Counted from the stretch's first letter, positions 34,897 to 44,115 are shown. The stretch: 64,000 bases of DNA from Clostridia bacterium (GCA_910575405.1 CAJTER010000002.1:1-64000); one strand, 5' to 3'. Notes: a model not told the origin generated them from the sequence alone. Translations and numbers: made by a program.

Positions 34897-36114
34897 ATGT
34901 CTGATTTTATCAATGGAATAAAGTCAGGTCCATATCGGAAAGAGATTATAGATACATTGCAGAAACTTGTAAAAGGAAGGCCTGTTTATAAGGAATTGGT
35001 TTTTTTCGTAAAATGCGTCAGGGATTACTATTTAGCAGATTTTGAAAAAGGCGGGCCGGATATTGCTGTAATCGGCTCTGGCATTCCGGAGGAATTAGTT
35101 CTTGCATCAGGGAAAAGACCATACTGGATTTTGGGCGGCAGCAGGGTAAGCTCCATGTGGGCAGATGATGCAGTGCCACGGGACACAGATCCAGTCAGCA
35201 GGTCAAGCCTTGGTTATTTGAAATCCTGCTTTACGAAAAAGGCGTTGGTTTTAGTTCCTTTGGTAAACGATAGCGCAAGAAAGCTGGCATATATTCTAAA
35301 ATCAGAGGGGCTTAAAGTACATACAGTCCATTTCCCGCCAGTAAAAAATGCAGATTCAATAGAAGAGTGGAACAGACAGTATGAAGCCTGCAGGTCTGCG
35401 GTTGCATTCCATTTGAAAAAGCCATTGACAAAGCGCGCCCTGCAAAAGTCTAAGGAACAGATAAGATGGGCAAAAACCAGTATCCGTGATTTTCTTGAAA
35501 TATCCGAAGGCGTTATAAATGGAACCTGTAGGATGTTTATTTTAGGCAGTTATTACTGCGCTGAAAATCTTTCGGAATGGAGCCAAAGGTTAGAATGTCT
35601 GACAGCAAGGCTTCGAAAGGAAAAGGCGGCCGGTAAAAGCGGGAAAAGCAAAGTCCTGCTGCTTGGCTCCCCTGTTTATTTCCCTAATTTTAAGGTGCCG
35701 TTTCTGATTGAGGAAACTGGAGTTGAGGTCTATCTGCAGGCGGATTATACTACGCTTCCTCTTCAAAATGGCCGCAGCTTGGCTCGGACACAAAAAGCAG
35801 ATTCTATAGCAGATTTTTTTACAAGTGACGCTTCTCCGGCATATGTCAAAAATGATTCATTATATGAACAGATTGTAAAACTAATTTCGGAAAAAGGAAT
35901 AGATGGGATTGTTTACCATGTTCTGAAAGGCCAGATTGAGTATGATTTTGAATTGGGGCGTTTTGAGAAAATATTTGAAGGGATGGACATTCCGGTGTTC
36001 CGGCTGGAAACGGATTACAATTATCAGGATGTGGAACAGCTCCGCATTCGGCTGGAGGCATTTTCAGAAGTTCTGGATCAGAGAAAATACGGAAAGGGGG
36101 CTGCTGCAATATGA
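34897..36114 (+). CDS. 2-hydroxyacyl-CoA dehydratase / double-cubane-family protein (copy 1)
   Basis: A 405-residue HgdB-type protein, related to the subunits of 2-hydroxyacyl-CoA dehydratases, benzoyl-CoA reductases and double-cubane reductases. Family segments: GIPEELVLASGKRPYWILGG, AVPRDTDPVSRSSLGYL, KVLLLGSPVYFPNFKVPFLI, and GIVYHVLKGQIEYDFE ... DYNYQDVEQLRIRLEAF. In most relatives the segment after LPRD/T contains a cluster cysteine (CP..); here it is DPVS. It ends in an overlap with the polyferredoxin gene. Activase HgdC lies 2.2 kb downstream. Confidence 0.83.
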   Translation: MSDFINGIKSGPYRKEIIDTLQKLVKGRPVYKELVFFVKCVRDYYLADFEKGGPDIAVIGSGIPEELVLASGKRPYWILGGSRVSSMWADDAVPRDTDPVSRSSLGYLKSCFTKKALVLVPLVNDSARKLAYILKSEGLKVHTVHFPPVKNADSIEEWNRQYEACRSAVAFHLKKPLTKRALQKSKEQIRWAKTSIRDFLEISEGVINGTCRMFILGSYYCAENLSEWSQRLECLTARLRKEKAAGKSGKSKVLLLGSPVYFPNFKVPFLIEETGVEVYLQADYTTLPLQNGRSLARTQKADSIADFFTSDASPAYVKNDSLYEQIVKLISEKGIDGIVYHVLKGQIEYDFELGRFEKIFEGMDIPVFRLETDYNYQDVEQLRIRLEAFSEVLDQRKYGKGAAAI

Positions 36115-37574
36115 AGGAAAGAAAAGTAGGTACGGCAATCGTGTGTGCCGTATGTGCATTTTTATTGGTATCTGCCTTTTTTGCAAAAGATTTTGTGTCG
36201 TATGATTTTCATATGAATGTTACGGATTACAGCTATTCTGCGATGGAGGGTGAAAAACCACAGTCAGCAGATACGTCTGTGTGGTTTGCTTATGGTTCTT
36301 CGGGCAGGCTGCTCCGATATGGTCTGGATGAGGGGACGGAATTGGACAGTTTGACGGTTTATGCCCTTACACAGACTGGAGAGGTTGCTGTAGTCAGGGG
36401 AAATGAAACACCTATTCAACAAAATTCCCTGGGGCATTTCATCGCCGCATTTCCGGCGAAGAACCAGGATATTGATGGAGATGGGACGCTGGAAAAAGTC
36501 TATGACTATGCCCGTGCTGATTTAGGGCTTAATGCGTTTAATCCTGCCCCGCAGAGGTTTTTAACACAGGAGATTCCATTTGAACTGGTCTTTGCGGAAC
36601 GCAAATATATCATGGTGTATTATGAAAATGAAATCCTTACCGATGCAGAAATTCTTGTGACTTCCTATGACGGGGAACGGAAGGCTTACATGACAGATGA
36701 ACATGGGTGGATGAAAGGGCTTGCAAACAGGGATATACGGGAAGGGTTTACCACCTCCTATTCTCCGGACGGAAATACTGTGTACCGTATGCACTATGCA
36801 CTGGAAGATTACCCATATTTTTCGCCTCATTTTTTTGCGGCACATATACCGCTACTGGTTATTTTTGCTCTGACTGTGATTGGAATTACAGCAGTTTACC
36901 TGATACGGAACCGGATGCACAGGAATGATCCGGCTTATGCGGTATATGCCAGGGAACGGATGGGGATTTATCCAGGCACGCTGCATCAGAAAACAGAATC
37001 AAAGTTTTTATTGGTCCGCTGGTTATGCCTGTTTGCCGGGATGTTCTTATGGACATATGCTGGAAAACTGATCCATCAGGGGCAGACATTGAATGAGATT
37101 TCAATTCCCGTGTTCAGTTGCCCGTTTAACCTGGATCAAGTGGCAGAAGTGCCCTGCTATTATTTATCGCATCTTCCTGCTTTATTTGGACGGTTCGGCG
37201 CAGATTTTCCTGTACGCAACATGGTATATGCGGTCATGTTTATCATAACAACGCTTTTATGTTTTATATTCCTTGGGCGTATCCTTTGCGGATTCTTATG
37301 CCTGGCAGGATTGCTGCAGGATTTGATGGATAAGTTGCGGCAGGCGCTGCATATCCGTCCGATTGTTGTTACAGACAGGATGAACCGGTTCCTGCAGCCA
37401 GTGAAATGGGTATGGATTATTTTATTTTTAGGGTTTGCTTTCACAGGCGGGGATTTCTGCGATATCTGCCCATTGAAAAGTTTTACAACTGCACAGGGTG
37501 GTTATTGGACAAATCTGTATCTGGGCGGCTTTTTTGCCGTGGCAATATTAGTGGGCAGTCGGTTGACTGCATGA
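36111..37574 (+). CDS. NapH/polyferredoxin-type membrane protein, C-terminus lost
   Basis: A 487-residue protein. One N-terminal membrane helix, a large extracytoplasmic domain (residues 30-240), then several helices with the NapH-like motif LGRILCGFLCLAGLLQDL near residue 388 and FCDICPLKSFTTAQGGYW. Relatives continue with a second CP motif and two 4Fe-4S clusters. Here the protein stops at VGSRLTA. A remnant of the lost tail (VDCMMCGE) is visible at 37562-37585 in the next frame, so a deletion has removed the Fe-S part. Electron transfer to the dehydratase is the expected original role. Confidence 0.75.
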   Translation: MKERKVGTAIVCAVCAFLLVSAFFAKDFVSYDFHMNVTDYSYSAMEGEKPQSADTSVWFAYGSSGRLLRYGLDEGTELDSLTVYALTQTGEVAVVRGNETPIQQNSLGHFIAAFPAKNQDIDGDGTLEKVYDYARADLGLNAFNPAPQRFLTQEIPFELVFAERKYIMVYYENEILTDAEILVTSYDGERKAYMTDEHGWMKGLANRDIREGFTTSYSPDGNTVYRMHYALEDYPYFSPHFFAAHIPLLVIFALTVIGITAVYLIRNRMHRNDPAYAVYARERMGIYPGTLHQKTESKFLLVRWLCLFAGMFLWTYAGKLIHQGQTLNEISIPVFSCPFNLDQVAEVPCYYLSHLPALFGRFGADFPVRNMVYAVMFIITTLLCFIFLGRILCGFLCLAGLLQDLMDKLRQALHIRPIVVTDRMNRFLQPVKWVWIILFLGFAFTGGDFCDICPLKSFTTAQGGYWTNLYLGGFFAVAILVGSRLTA

Positions 37575-38419
37575 TGTGTGGCGAGTGGGCGCAGTCTTTG
37601 GCAGAGGGGATCAACATGGTCGGGGAAGCGCAGTATGAAATGTCAGAATTTCTAAGGTACCGCAGGCATGACCCTGCGCTGCTGCATGGAACCCAGGTGA
37701 TGGCAATCATGAATGCTTATTCCTATATGCCGGTAAAAATGTGGGCAGGGCAGATGCATAAGCTGAATCTTGAAATGAGGCTGCGGCTGGAGCAGGAGCG
37801 TTTTGTGGGGAGAAAAAATCAGCCCCGTATCCTTGTAACGGGTTCCCCAATCGCATTTCCCAATATTAAGATTCCGCTTCTGATTGAGGAAATGGGAGGC
37901 ATTCTTGCAGCAGATGAGACCTGCATGGGAGAGCGGGGGCTGTATGATCCCGTATCGGTCATTGATCCTGGCTTTGATGGGATGATGAGGGCGCTTGCTT
38001 CCAGATATACAAAGCCGTGTACCTGCCCGGTGTTTGTGGATAACAGCCAGAGGGTTTACCGGATCAGGCAGATGATAAAAGAACAAAAAATCCAGGGAGT
38101 GGTCTACCATGTGCTGCGGGGATGTCTGGTTTATGATTATGAATACCAGATGATGGAGGGTGAACTTGGGAAACTGGATATTCCGATCATCCGTGTGGAA
38201 AGCGACTATAACGAAGAAGATGTGGAACAGCTCCGTATCCGCATTGAAGCATTTATTGAGTTGATTAAGCTGAAAGAATATGCAAAGCAAAAAAAGAAAG
38301 GGTGTGACAGCAATGGGCAAATATTATCTCGGATTGGATGGTGGTTCCACTTATCTGAAGGCCGCCCTGATGAAAGACGGGAAAGTGATCAATACGGTAG
38401 TGCTGCCTACGGGTATTGA
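37571..38419 (+). pseudogene. 2-hydroxyacyl-CoA dehydratase-family protein (copy 2), N-terminal half missing
   Basis: The readable protein begins with a ferredoxin remnant (MMCGEWAQ), switches to EGINMVGEAQYEMSEFLRYR, and then follows the HgdB-family C-terminal half: RILVTGSPIAFPNIKIPLL, GVVYHVLRGCLVYDYEYQMM, VESDYNEEDVEQLRIRIEAF. The first 140 residues or so of the family are absent. After KLKEYAKQKKK the frame runs 40 codons into the activase gene out of phase; a stop (TGA) is present in a neighbouring frame, so a slip in the A7 tract is likely. Probably not functional. Confidence 0.75.
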
Positions 38420-39104
38420 TAACAATTCTACTGCAAAGAAAATCGTGGCCGCTCTAAGTAAAAAATATGGTGTCACCCGCAGTGATATTGGTTATATTAT
38501 GGCTACGGGTTACAGCCGTAAGATTCTGGAGGTCGCTGATGATGATATTTCAGAAATTACCGCCCATGCTTATGGTGTGCGGGTGACGGCACCGGAAGGA
38601 TACCGTCCCGGCATGGTGGTCGATATTGGTGGGCAGGACAGCAAAATCATTTATCTGGATGCAAATTATAATGTGAAAAACTTTACCATGAATGACAAGT
38701 GTGCCGCAGGAACGGGTAAGTTTATGGAAGTCATTGCACAGATTTTGGAAACGACCATTGACCAGGTAGGCCCACTTTCTTTGGAAAGCACTGCCCCGTG
38801 TGACATCAACAGCACATGCGTGGTGTTTGCACAGTCGGAAGTGATCTCCCTTGTGGCGAGGAAATTTGACAGGCGGGATATTTTGGCGGGGATGCATCTG
38901 TCAATGGCGAAGCGGATTATCAAGATGATGAAGAAATCCGAAAAGGGAGGAGATATCCTGATGACGGGAGGAGGTGCGTTAAATACCGGCATTCACAGAG
39001 CTTTTGAGGAAGAAATGATGAAGGATGTATATGTCGCAAAATATCCACAGTTTAACGGTGCAGTGGGCGCAGCTTTGATCGCCAGTGAGAGAGGTGGAAT
39101 ATGA
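38313..39104 (+). CDS. hgdC: Activator (activase) of 2-hydroxyacyl-CoA dehydratase
   Basis: ATP-driven electron activator of the ASKHA fold, 263 residues. LGLDGGSTYLKAALMKDG is the phosphate-1 motif, VVDIGGQDSKIIYLD phosphate-2, NDKCAAGTGKFMEV carries the first cluster cysteine, and CDINSTCVVFAQSEVISLVA the second, so the 4Fe-4S at the dimer interface should form. MTGGGALNTGI is the adenosine motif. ATG 38313 is chosen over an upstream in-frame start that lies in the previous gene. It is one of the few intact genes in this locus. Confidence 0.93.
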   Translation: MGKYYLGLDGGSTYLKAALMKDGKVINTVVLPTGIDNNSTAKKIVAALSKKYGVTRSDIGYIMATGYSRKILEVADDDISEITAHAYGVRVTAPEGYRPGMVVDIGGQDSKIIYLDANYNVKNFTMNDKCAAGTGKFMEVIAQILETTIDQVGPLSLESTAPCDINSTCVVFAQSEVISLVARKFDRRDILAGMHLSMAKRIIKMMKKSEKGGDILMTGGGALNTGIHRAFEEEMMKDVYVAKYPQFNGAVGAALIASERGGI

Positions 39105-39424
39105 ATACATCATTGATGATTCCTGCTATTACGACTGCTATTTCCATCGGGCTTGGATGCAGGACCTGCTGCAGCCCGATCATCAGCACATTTTTGTCCA
39201 CCTATGTGGTGTCACATTCTAATGGTGTAAAAAAAGGGAGTTTATCATTTGCTAGTTTTTTCTTTGGGAAGATGGTCAGTGTTTCATTGCTTTGTATGGT
39301 TTCTGCACTGACAGCCAGGCAGTTTATCAGTGAAAGTGGGTATATTGGCTCCTTTAATCTGCGGTTTTTTTCACAGGCAGCAATGAGCGCGATTGGTGCA
39401 GTCATGGTAATATGCCCTTTGTAT
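39101..39424 (+). pseudogene. N-terminal fragment of a sulfite exporter/DsbD-like membrane protein
   Basis: About 105 residues with membrane helices: ITTAISIGLGCRTCCSPIIS (two adjacent cysteines), GSLSFASFFFGKMVSVSLLC and SQAAMSAIGAVMV. Similar proteins in redox operons move thiol electrons across the membrane. The family continues for another 100 or more residues; here the sequence joins the leader of the next gene and happens to stay in frame with it. It overlaps hgdC by 4 bases. Confidence 0.65.
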
Positions 39425-39454
39425 TCAAGGGATAGGATAAAGGAGGCAGAAATT

Positions 39455-40558
39455 ATGCAGTATAAAATGTTTAAAGGACAATCCATTTCAACACTTGGCC
39501 TGGGAGGACTCAGATTCCCGTCAAAAAAGAATAATACGGATTCCATTGATCGGGAGAAAGGACAAAAAATAGTGGATGAAGCGATTTCCTGTGGTATTAA
39601 CTATTTTGATACGGCGCATTCTTATCAAAATGGTGATTCGGAACGTTTTTTGGGCGAGGCACTGTCAAAGTACCCCAGGGACAGATATTATCTTGCCACA
39701 AAATTTTATGTGGCATACAGCAGAAATATAGAAAAGACCTTTGAAGAACAGTTAAAGCGCTGCAGAACAGATTATTTTGATTTTTACTTATTCCACTGTC
39801 TGGACGAAGGAACGATTGATGCGTATACTGATAAGGAACTTGATTATTTGGGTTTCCTTCTGAAACAGAAGAAGGCTGGCCGTATCCGCAATATTGGTTT
39901 TTCGTCCCATGCGTCTCTGGAAACATTGGAGCGTTTTCTGGATTGGTATGACGGGTTTGACATGGCTTTAATTCAGCTAAACTATCTGGATTGGACATTG
40001 CTGGAGGCAAAAAGGCAGTACGAAATTCTGACGGAGCATGGGATTCCTGTGTGGGTGATGGAGCCCATGAAGGGCGGAAGGCTGTCAACACTGAATGAGA
40101 AGGCCGCCGCTATTTTAAAAGCAGAAAAGCCGGAGGACTCCTTGTCATCATGGGGATTTCGTTTTTTACAGGGACTGCTTAATGTACATACTGTTTTGAG
40201 CGGAATGTCGGAGCCGCGGCAAGTAATTGAGAATGCGGCACTCTTTGACAAACAGATACCGTTGACAGAGAGGGAAATGAAAGCATTGCAAAGGGCAGCA
40301 GTTGTGTTTATGGGGACAATGGGGGTTCCCTGTTCCGGCTGCCGCTATTGCTGCAGCACATGTCCTTCCGGTTTGGATATTCCTTTACTGATCAAAGGAT
40401 ATAATGAACGGAATATAAGTGGCTCTACCTGGAAAATCGGCAATCTGTCTGAAACAAAAAGCGCTTCGGAATGCCTGGCTTGTGGAGCCTGCCTGAAGCG
40501 TTGCCCGCAAAAGATCAATATTCTGGAGGTAATGAAAAAGATATCTCATACAAAATAA
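39455..40558 (+). CDS. Aldo/keto reductase with C-terminal ferredoxin motifs
   Basis: A 367-residue protein. The barrel has SISTLGLGGLRFP, the catalytic tyrosine region FDTAHSYQNGDSE, lysine YLATKFYV and histidine YLFHCLDE. The C-terminus carries two 4Fe-4S motifs, CSGCRYCCSTCPSG and CLACGACLKRCP. ATG 39455 has AAAGGAGG just upstream, although the open frame extends back into the exporter fragment at 39101. Full length; likely functional. Flavin-free, ferredoxin-linked reductase of unknown substrate. Confidence 0.88.
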   Translation: MQYKMFKGQSISTLGLGGLRFPSKKNNTDSIDREKGQKIVDEAISCGINYFDTAHSYQNGDSERFLGEALSKYPRDRYYLATKFYVAYSRNIEKTFEEQLKRCRTDYFDFYLFHCLDEGTIDAYTDKELDYLGFLLKQKKAGRIRNIGFSSHASLETLERFLDWYDGFDMALIQLNYLDWTLLEAKRQYEILTEHGIPVWVMEPMKGGRLSTLNEKAAAILKAEKPEDSLSSWGFRFLQGLLNVHTVLSGMSEPRQVIENAALFDKQIPLTEREMKALQRAAVVFMGTMGVPCSGCRYCCSTCPSGLDIPLLIKGYNERNISGSTWKIGNLSETKSASECLACGACLKRCPQKINILEVMKKISHTK

Positions 40559-40887
40559 ATACTTTATTACCGAAAAGTGCATTAGGAGTTTGGTCTTGGG
40601 ATGCGGGAGCAGCCGGAGGGGATCCGGTATTTGGGAACCATTTATTTGAAGAAGAATTGAAAGGGGAGGTGTTCCTGCGAAAGTGCTGAAAGTGGTCCAA
40701 GAAGAAATGGAGGAATTTTTACCGCAGATAAACATTACCCCGGATCTAGGGCATCGTACTCATTCCCGGCTCCAGCAATCCCGACCATATTCAGGAAAAC
40801 ACGGAATTGTTTGATTTTGAATTGACGGAGGAGGAAATGGGGCGTATCAATGCCCTTGACCGTGGCGAGAAACATGATTGGTACTAA
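40559..40887 (+). pseudogene. Two fragments of a second aldo/keto reductase
   Basis: After the stop a frame reads NTLLPKSALGVWSWDAGAAG then GDPVFGNHLFEEEL, the start of another aldo/keto reductase subfamily. From about 40749 a frame reads GIVLIPGSSNPDHIQENTEL then FDFELTEEEMGRINALDRGE and ends KHDWY, the end of an aldo/keto reductase. Everything between, about 200 residues, is gone. Confidence 0.7.
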
Positions 40888-40913
40888 AAAATTTTGTAAA
40901 GTGGAGGTAGTAT

Positions 40914-41180
40914 ATGAAAGTTTTAGCGATTAACGGCAGCGCAAGAAAGGACGGTAACACAGCAATCCTTATCAATACAGTATTTGAGGAATTGCATACA
41001 GCAGGAATTGAAACAGAGATGGCGCAGCTTTCCGGAAAAATCATAGAACCGTGTAAGGCTTGTTGGCTTGCGGCGGGAGAAAAAACTGTGTCTATAAAAA
41101 AGACCAGTTTCAGGAGATTTTGAAAAAATGACACAGGTAGAGGGAATCATTCTTGGTTCACCGGTCTATACTGCAAATTG
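40914..41180 (+). pseudogene. NADPH-dependent FMN reductase / flavodoxin-fold gene, frameshifted and truncated
   Basis: It begins normally (MKVLAINGSARKDGNTAIL, FMN loop) with GGAGG upstream. At 41075 or so the frame shifts: the original frame reads CWLAAGEK and stops at 41123, while the +1 frame continues NCVYKKDQFQEILKKM and GIILGSPVYTANW, the conserved middle of the family. It then ends without the C-terminal half. Confidence 0.75.
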
Positions 41181-41248
41181 GAAAATAGGTTGTTCCCTAC
41201 CAAGGATAAAAGCGAACAGTCTGATTTGACTGTTACATCTTTCTTATG

Positions 41249-41854
41249 TCACTTTACAAATTCCACCGTTACCTCAAGCTTGGGGTACGCCATCTCCAGA
41301 AAGCGTCTGAGCTGCTTTTTGACCTTTTGATCCGCCTGCTTTGTCAGATCGCTCCTACTGATTTCCTCTTCTATCTTGTGCTTTTGCTCCTTGACAAACT
41401 CGCCGTTGTCCTCAGGTGTCACTCGGTTAAACAGTCCGTTATCCACATCTAAAACCTCCCAGGTATCCTCATCAATTTCATGGCTCAGTACTTGGCTGTG
41501 GGGGATGGTGATGATGAGCTTATCAGGCTTTTTCAGTTCCGTATGGACAGTCGATAAATCCGATCCCAGCTTGACGATACCTTCATAATAGACCAGCATG
41601 CTCTTTGATGTCAGGGGAATATCCTTTCCAAAGAGCTTCATAGCGCCGCCGTCATAGACAGCATCGCCTTTGTAGCGGTATTCCAAGGCAGACATTTCCG
41701 ATATTTCCTTCACCTGATCGCCCATGAGCTTTAAATCATATGTGGATTCCTGTTTTGGAAAGAAATCCAAATTCAAAACATCTGCTGCTACAGTGCCTGC
41801 GGCAAAGCAGGCGATAAGGGCCGCTGCCGCGGCTATTTTCTTTATGTGCTTCAT
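41249..41854 (-). CDS. DUF4230 domain protein with N-terminal signal anchor
   Basis: A 201-residue protein. A signal peptide or anchor (KKIAAAAALIACFAAGTVAA) is followed by the DUF4230 domain (KLMGDQVKEISEMSALEYRY, MLVYYEGIVKLGSDLSTVHT, KLIITIPHSQVLSHEIDED). Likely extracytoplasmic. The function of the family is not known. It is divergent from the response regulator. A TGTAAGG box upstream is shared with the ECF sigma operon. Confidence 0.8.
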   Translation of the reverse strand: MKHIKKIAAAAALIACFAAGTVAADVLNLDFFPKQESTYDLKLMGDQVKEISEMSALEYRYKGDAVYDGGAMKLFGKDIPLTSKSMLVYYEGIVKLGSDLSTVHTELKKPDKLIITIPHSQVLSHEIDEDTWEVLDVDNGLFNRVTPEDNGEFVKEQKHKIEEEISRSDLTKQADQKVKKQLRRFLEMAYPKLEVTVEFVK

Positions 41855-41984
41855 GTTATTCCTTCCTCCAGTCCCTTTTCTGCGGTCAGAGCGGTTCCCG
41901 TTATTCTATGCGGAAAACCGGCTTTCAACATATTTCGACAATTCTCATTATATCATAAAATGTTTTTGCGCGCTTTAGAAAAAA

Positions 41985-42358
41985 CCTTACAAATTAATGA
42001 AATATATGAAGCTTCTGGCCGAAAAATATCCACAGCTCTTGCATGCGGCGGGAAAAATAGTATACTTTTTATAGGCGAGTTTATTGTGGAAAAAAGCGAT
42101 GGAGAAAAACAGCGGGAATTCGTTTGCGCAGAGGAGGCGGCGCTTCAAATGATAGGCTGTTTGTTTTCGACTGTCCAGATTTCCGTCCGTCTGGAAGAGC
42201 GTTCGGCTCAAATGAAGAGCATGCTCCTTTTCTGGATGGCGTTTATGAGAAATCACGTGGAGCTTTTGCAGAAAACGCAGATCATGCCTATGAAGCCGGA
42301 AAATCTTTATTCGGAAGTGCGAGAGTTATCTATTTTCCTGAGAAGGAGGGAAGACAGG
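41985..42358. other. Stretch between the DUF4230 gene and the response regulator
   Basis: About 370 bases with no recognised gene. A frame continuous with the response regulator runs through it (ALACGGKNSILFIGEFIV; MIGCLFSTVQISVRLEE), and a competing frame reads RLFVFDCPDFRPSGRAFGS. Neither resembles a family I know. GAGGAGG upstream of an ATG at 42150 leaves a small extra protein or N-terminal extension possible. I treat it as upstream region. Confidence 0.3.
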
Positions 42359-43024
42359 GTGAACATTTTAATTATAGAGGATGACGCGGCCATCCGGCAG
42401 GAGTTAAAGCTGCTGCTGGAAAACGCGCTGTATCAAGTGACGGCCCTAACAGAATTTGGGGAAGCTGCGGAAGCTATCATAAACATTCAGCCAGATCTGG
42501 TCCTGCTGGACGTGAATCTTCCGGAGGAGTCGGGCTTTGCCGTCTGCCGGAAGGTGCGGGAAGTATCTCAGGTGCCCATTATCTTTGTCACTAGCAGGAC
42601 GGACTCTATGGATGAGCTGGAAGGAATGCTGAAGGGCGGGGACGACTATATCACAAAGCCTTTCAACGCCCCAGTGCTGCTGGCCCGCATTGCCGCAGTG
42701 CTGAAGCGGACGAGAAAGGAAAACGATGAGGACGCCAAGCTGATTCATAAAGGCGCGGAGCTTGATCCGGGCCGGGGGCAGATCCTCTATCAGGGAGAGC
42801 AGGCGGATTTAACGAAAAACGAGCTGAAAATTCTCTACTTTCTTTTCCAGCGCAAAAGTGAAATTGTCTCCCGTATGGATCTGGTGGAATATCTGTGGGA
42901 TCAGCAGGTTTTCATCGACGATAACGCCCTCAGCGTCAATGTGACCCGTTTGCGGGGCAAGCTGGAGGAAATCGGCCTTGCTGATTTTATTGAGACAAAG
43001 CGGGGAATGGGGTATCGGATATGA
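42359..43024 (+). CDS. Two-component response regulator, OmpR/BceR type
   Basis: A 221-residue regulator. Receiver domain residues 1-115: ILIIEDDAAIRQELKLLLEN, phosphoacceptor DLVLLDVNLPEESG, and IIFVTSRTD and ITKPFNAPVLLARI. Winged-helix domain from about 145: LTKNELKILYFLFQRKSEIV, SVNVTRLRGKLEEIG. GTG 42359 has GAAGGAGGG upstream. It overlaps the histidine kinase by 4 bases. Together with the kinase and ABC genes it forms a BceRS-BceAB-like peptide-antibiotic sensing and resistance module. Confidence 0.92.
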   Translation: MNILIIEDDAAIRQELKLLLENALYQVTALTEFGEAAEAIINIQPDLVLLDVNLPEESGFAVCRKVREVSQVPIIFVTSRTDSMDELEGMLKGGDDYITKPFNAPVLLARIAAVLKRTRKENDEDAKLIHKGAELDPGRGQILYQGEQADLTKNELKILYFLFQRKSEIVSRMDLVEYLWDQQVFIDDNALSVNVTRLRGKLEEIGLADFIETKRGMGYRI

Positions 43025-44034
43025 GATTTGTGGATTACATCAAGGATAAAGCATTGCTCCTGCTTCTTCACATATGCTGCATGGCTCTTTTGACCGCCTT
43101 TTTACACTTGACCGGCTATTCCATGGATTATTGCGCTGTCATACTCATCTGCTGGTGTCTCATCCTGGGGTGCTGGCTGGCGGCGCAGTTTCTGATGCGC
43201 AGGACTTATTTTCGCAAAATGGAAGGGATTATGCAAAATCTGGATCAGCGGTATCTTCTGGGCGAGCTGATGCCCGTCTCCTTTCGCCTGGAGGACAGGC
43301 TGTATCGGGCCATGATCCGCAGCTCCAACAAGTTGGTCATCGAGCGCATTCGCAAAATCGAGGAAGAGCAGAGGGAATACCGGGAATATATCGAAGGCTG
43401 GGTACATGAGATAAAGGCGCCTATCACGGGCATTGCCTTAAACTGCGAAAACCACAGAGACGAGAGGAGCCGCTACCTTTCGGCGGAAAACCGCAAGGTG
43501 GAAAACTACGTGGATATGGCCCTTTACTATGCCCGCTCCGATGAGGTTTACAAGGATTACCGCATCAGGGAAACGGATCTTCAGGAGATTGCCGAGGATG
43601 TTTTGATGAAAAACAAGCATTACCTGATTCAAAGCCGGATCCAGGCGCAGGTGGACTGCCCCCATCCGGTGCTGACGGACAAAAAATGGATCAGCTTTAT
43701 TTTAAACCAGCTGGTGTTAAACAGCGCCAAGTACGGCCGGGAAACAGGCGGCCATATCCGCATTGTTACAGAAAAGCTGGAGCAGGGAGTCCTTCTCAAA
43801 GTGCAGGATAACGGTATGGGAATTAAAGCGGAAGAATTGCCGCAGATCTTTGAAAAGGGCTTTACGGGAAGTAACGGAAGGCTGGAAGGAAAGCGTTCCA
43901 CAGGCATGGGGCTCTATCTGTGCCGTAAATTATGTACAAAGCTGGGAATCGGCCTGCGGGCAGCGTCAAAGGAAGGGGAAGGAACGGAAATCCTGCTGGA
44001 GTTTCCCATCAGCTCCTATCTTACGAAATTGTAA
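43021..44034 (+). CDS. BceS-type intramembrane-sensing histidine kinase
   Basis: A 337-residue kinase. Two membrane helices at residues 12-60 with almost no extracytoplasmic loop (ALLLLLHICCMALLTAFLHL, ILICWCLILGCWLAAQFL), typical for kinases that sense through their ABC transporter. The H-box is GWVHEIKAPITGIAL; the N-box region is LNQLVLNSAKYGR, then DNGMGIKAEELPQIFEKGF and TGMGLYLCRKL. A possible promoter for the ABC genes lies over its stop codon. Confidence 0.92.
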   Translation: MRFVDYIKDKALLLLLHICCMALLTAFLHLTGYSMDYCAVILICWCLILGCWLAAQFLMRRTYFRKMEGIMQNLDQRYLLGELMPVSFRLEDRLYRAMIRSSNKLVIERIRKIEEEQREYREYIEGWVHEIKAPITGIALNCENHRDERSRYLSAENRKVENYVDMALYYARSDEVYKDYRIRETDLQEIAEDVLMKNKHYLIQSRIQAQVDCPHPVLTDKKWISFILNQLVLNSAKYGRETGGHIRIVTEKLEQGVLLKVQDNGMGIKAEELPQIFEKGFTGSNGRLEGKRSTGMGLYLCRKLCTKLGIGLRAASKEGEGTEILLEFPISSYLTKL

Positions 44035-44115
44035 GGTTGAAGAAAGGCAGCGCAATACAAGCGGATCAAAAATTCAGGTATAGTAGGTATCAGCATAGGA
44101 AAGGGGTGAAGAAAT

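Noticed and set aside
41846-42358. Response regulator with a 171-residue N-terminal extension
   Set aside because: The extension overlaps the start of the divergent DUF4230 gene, has no known domain, and a good ribosome binding site precedes GTG 42359.
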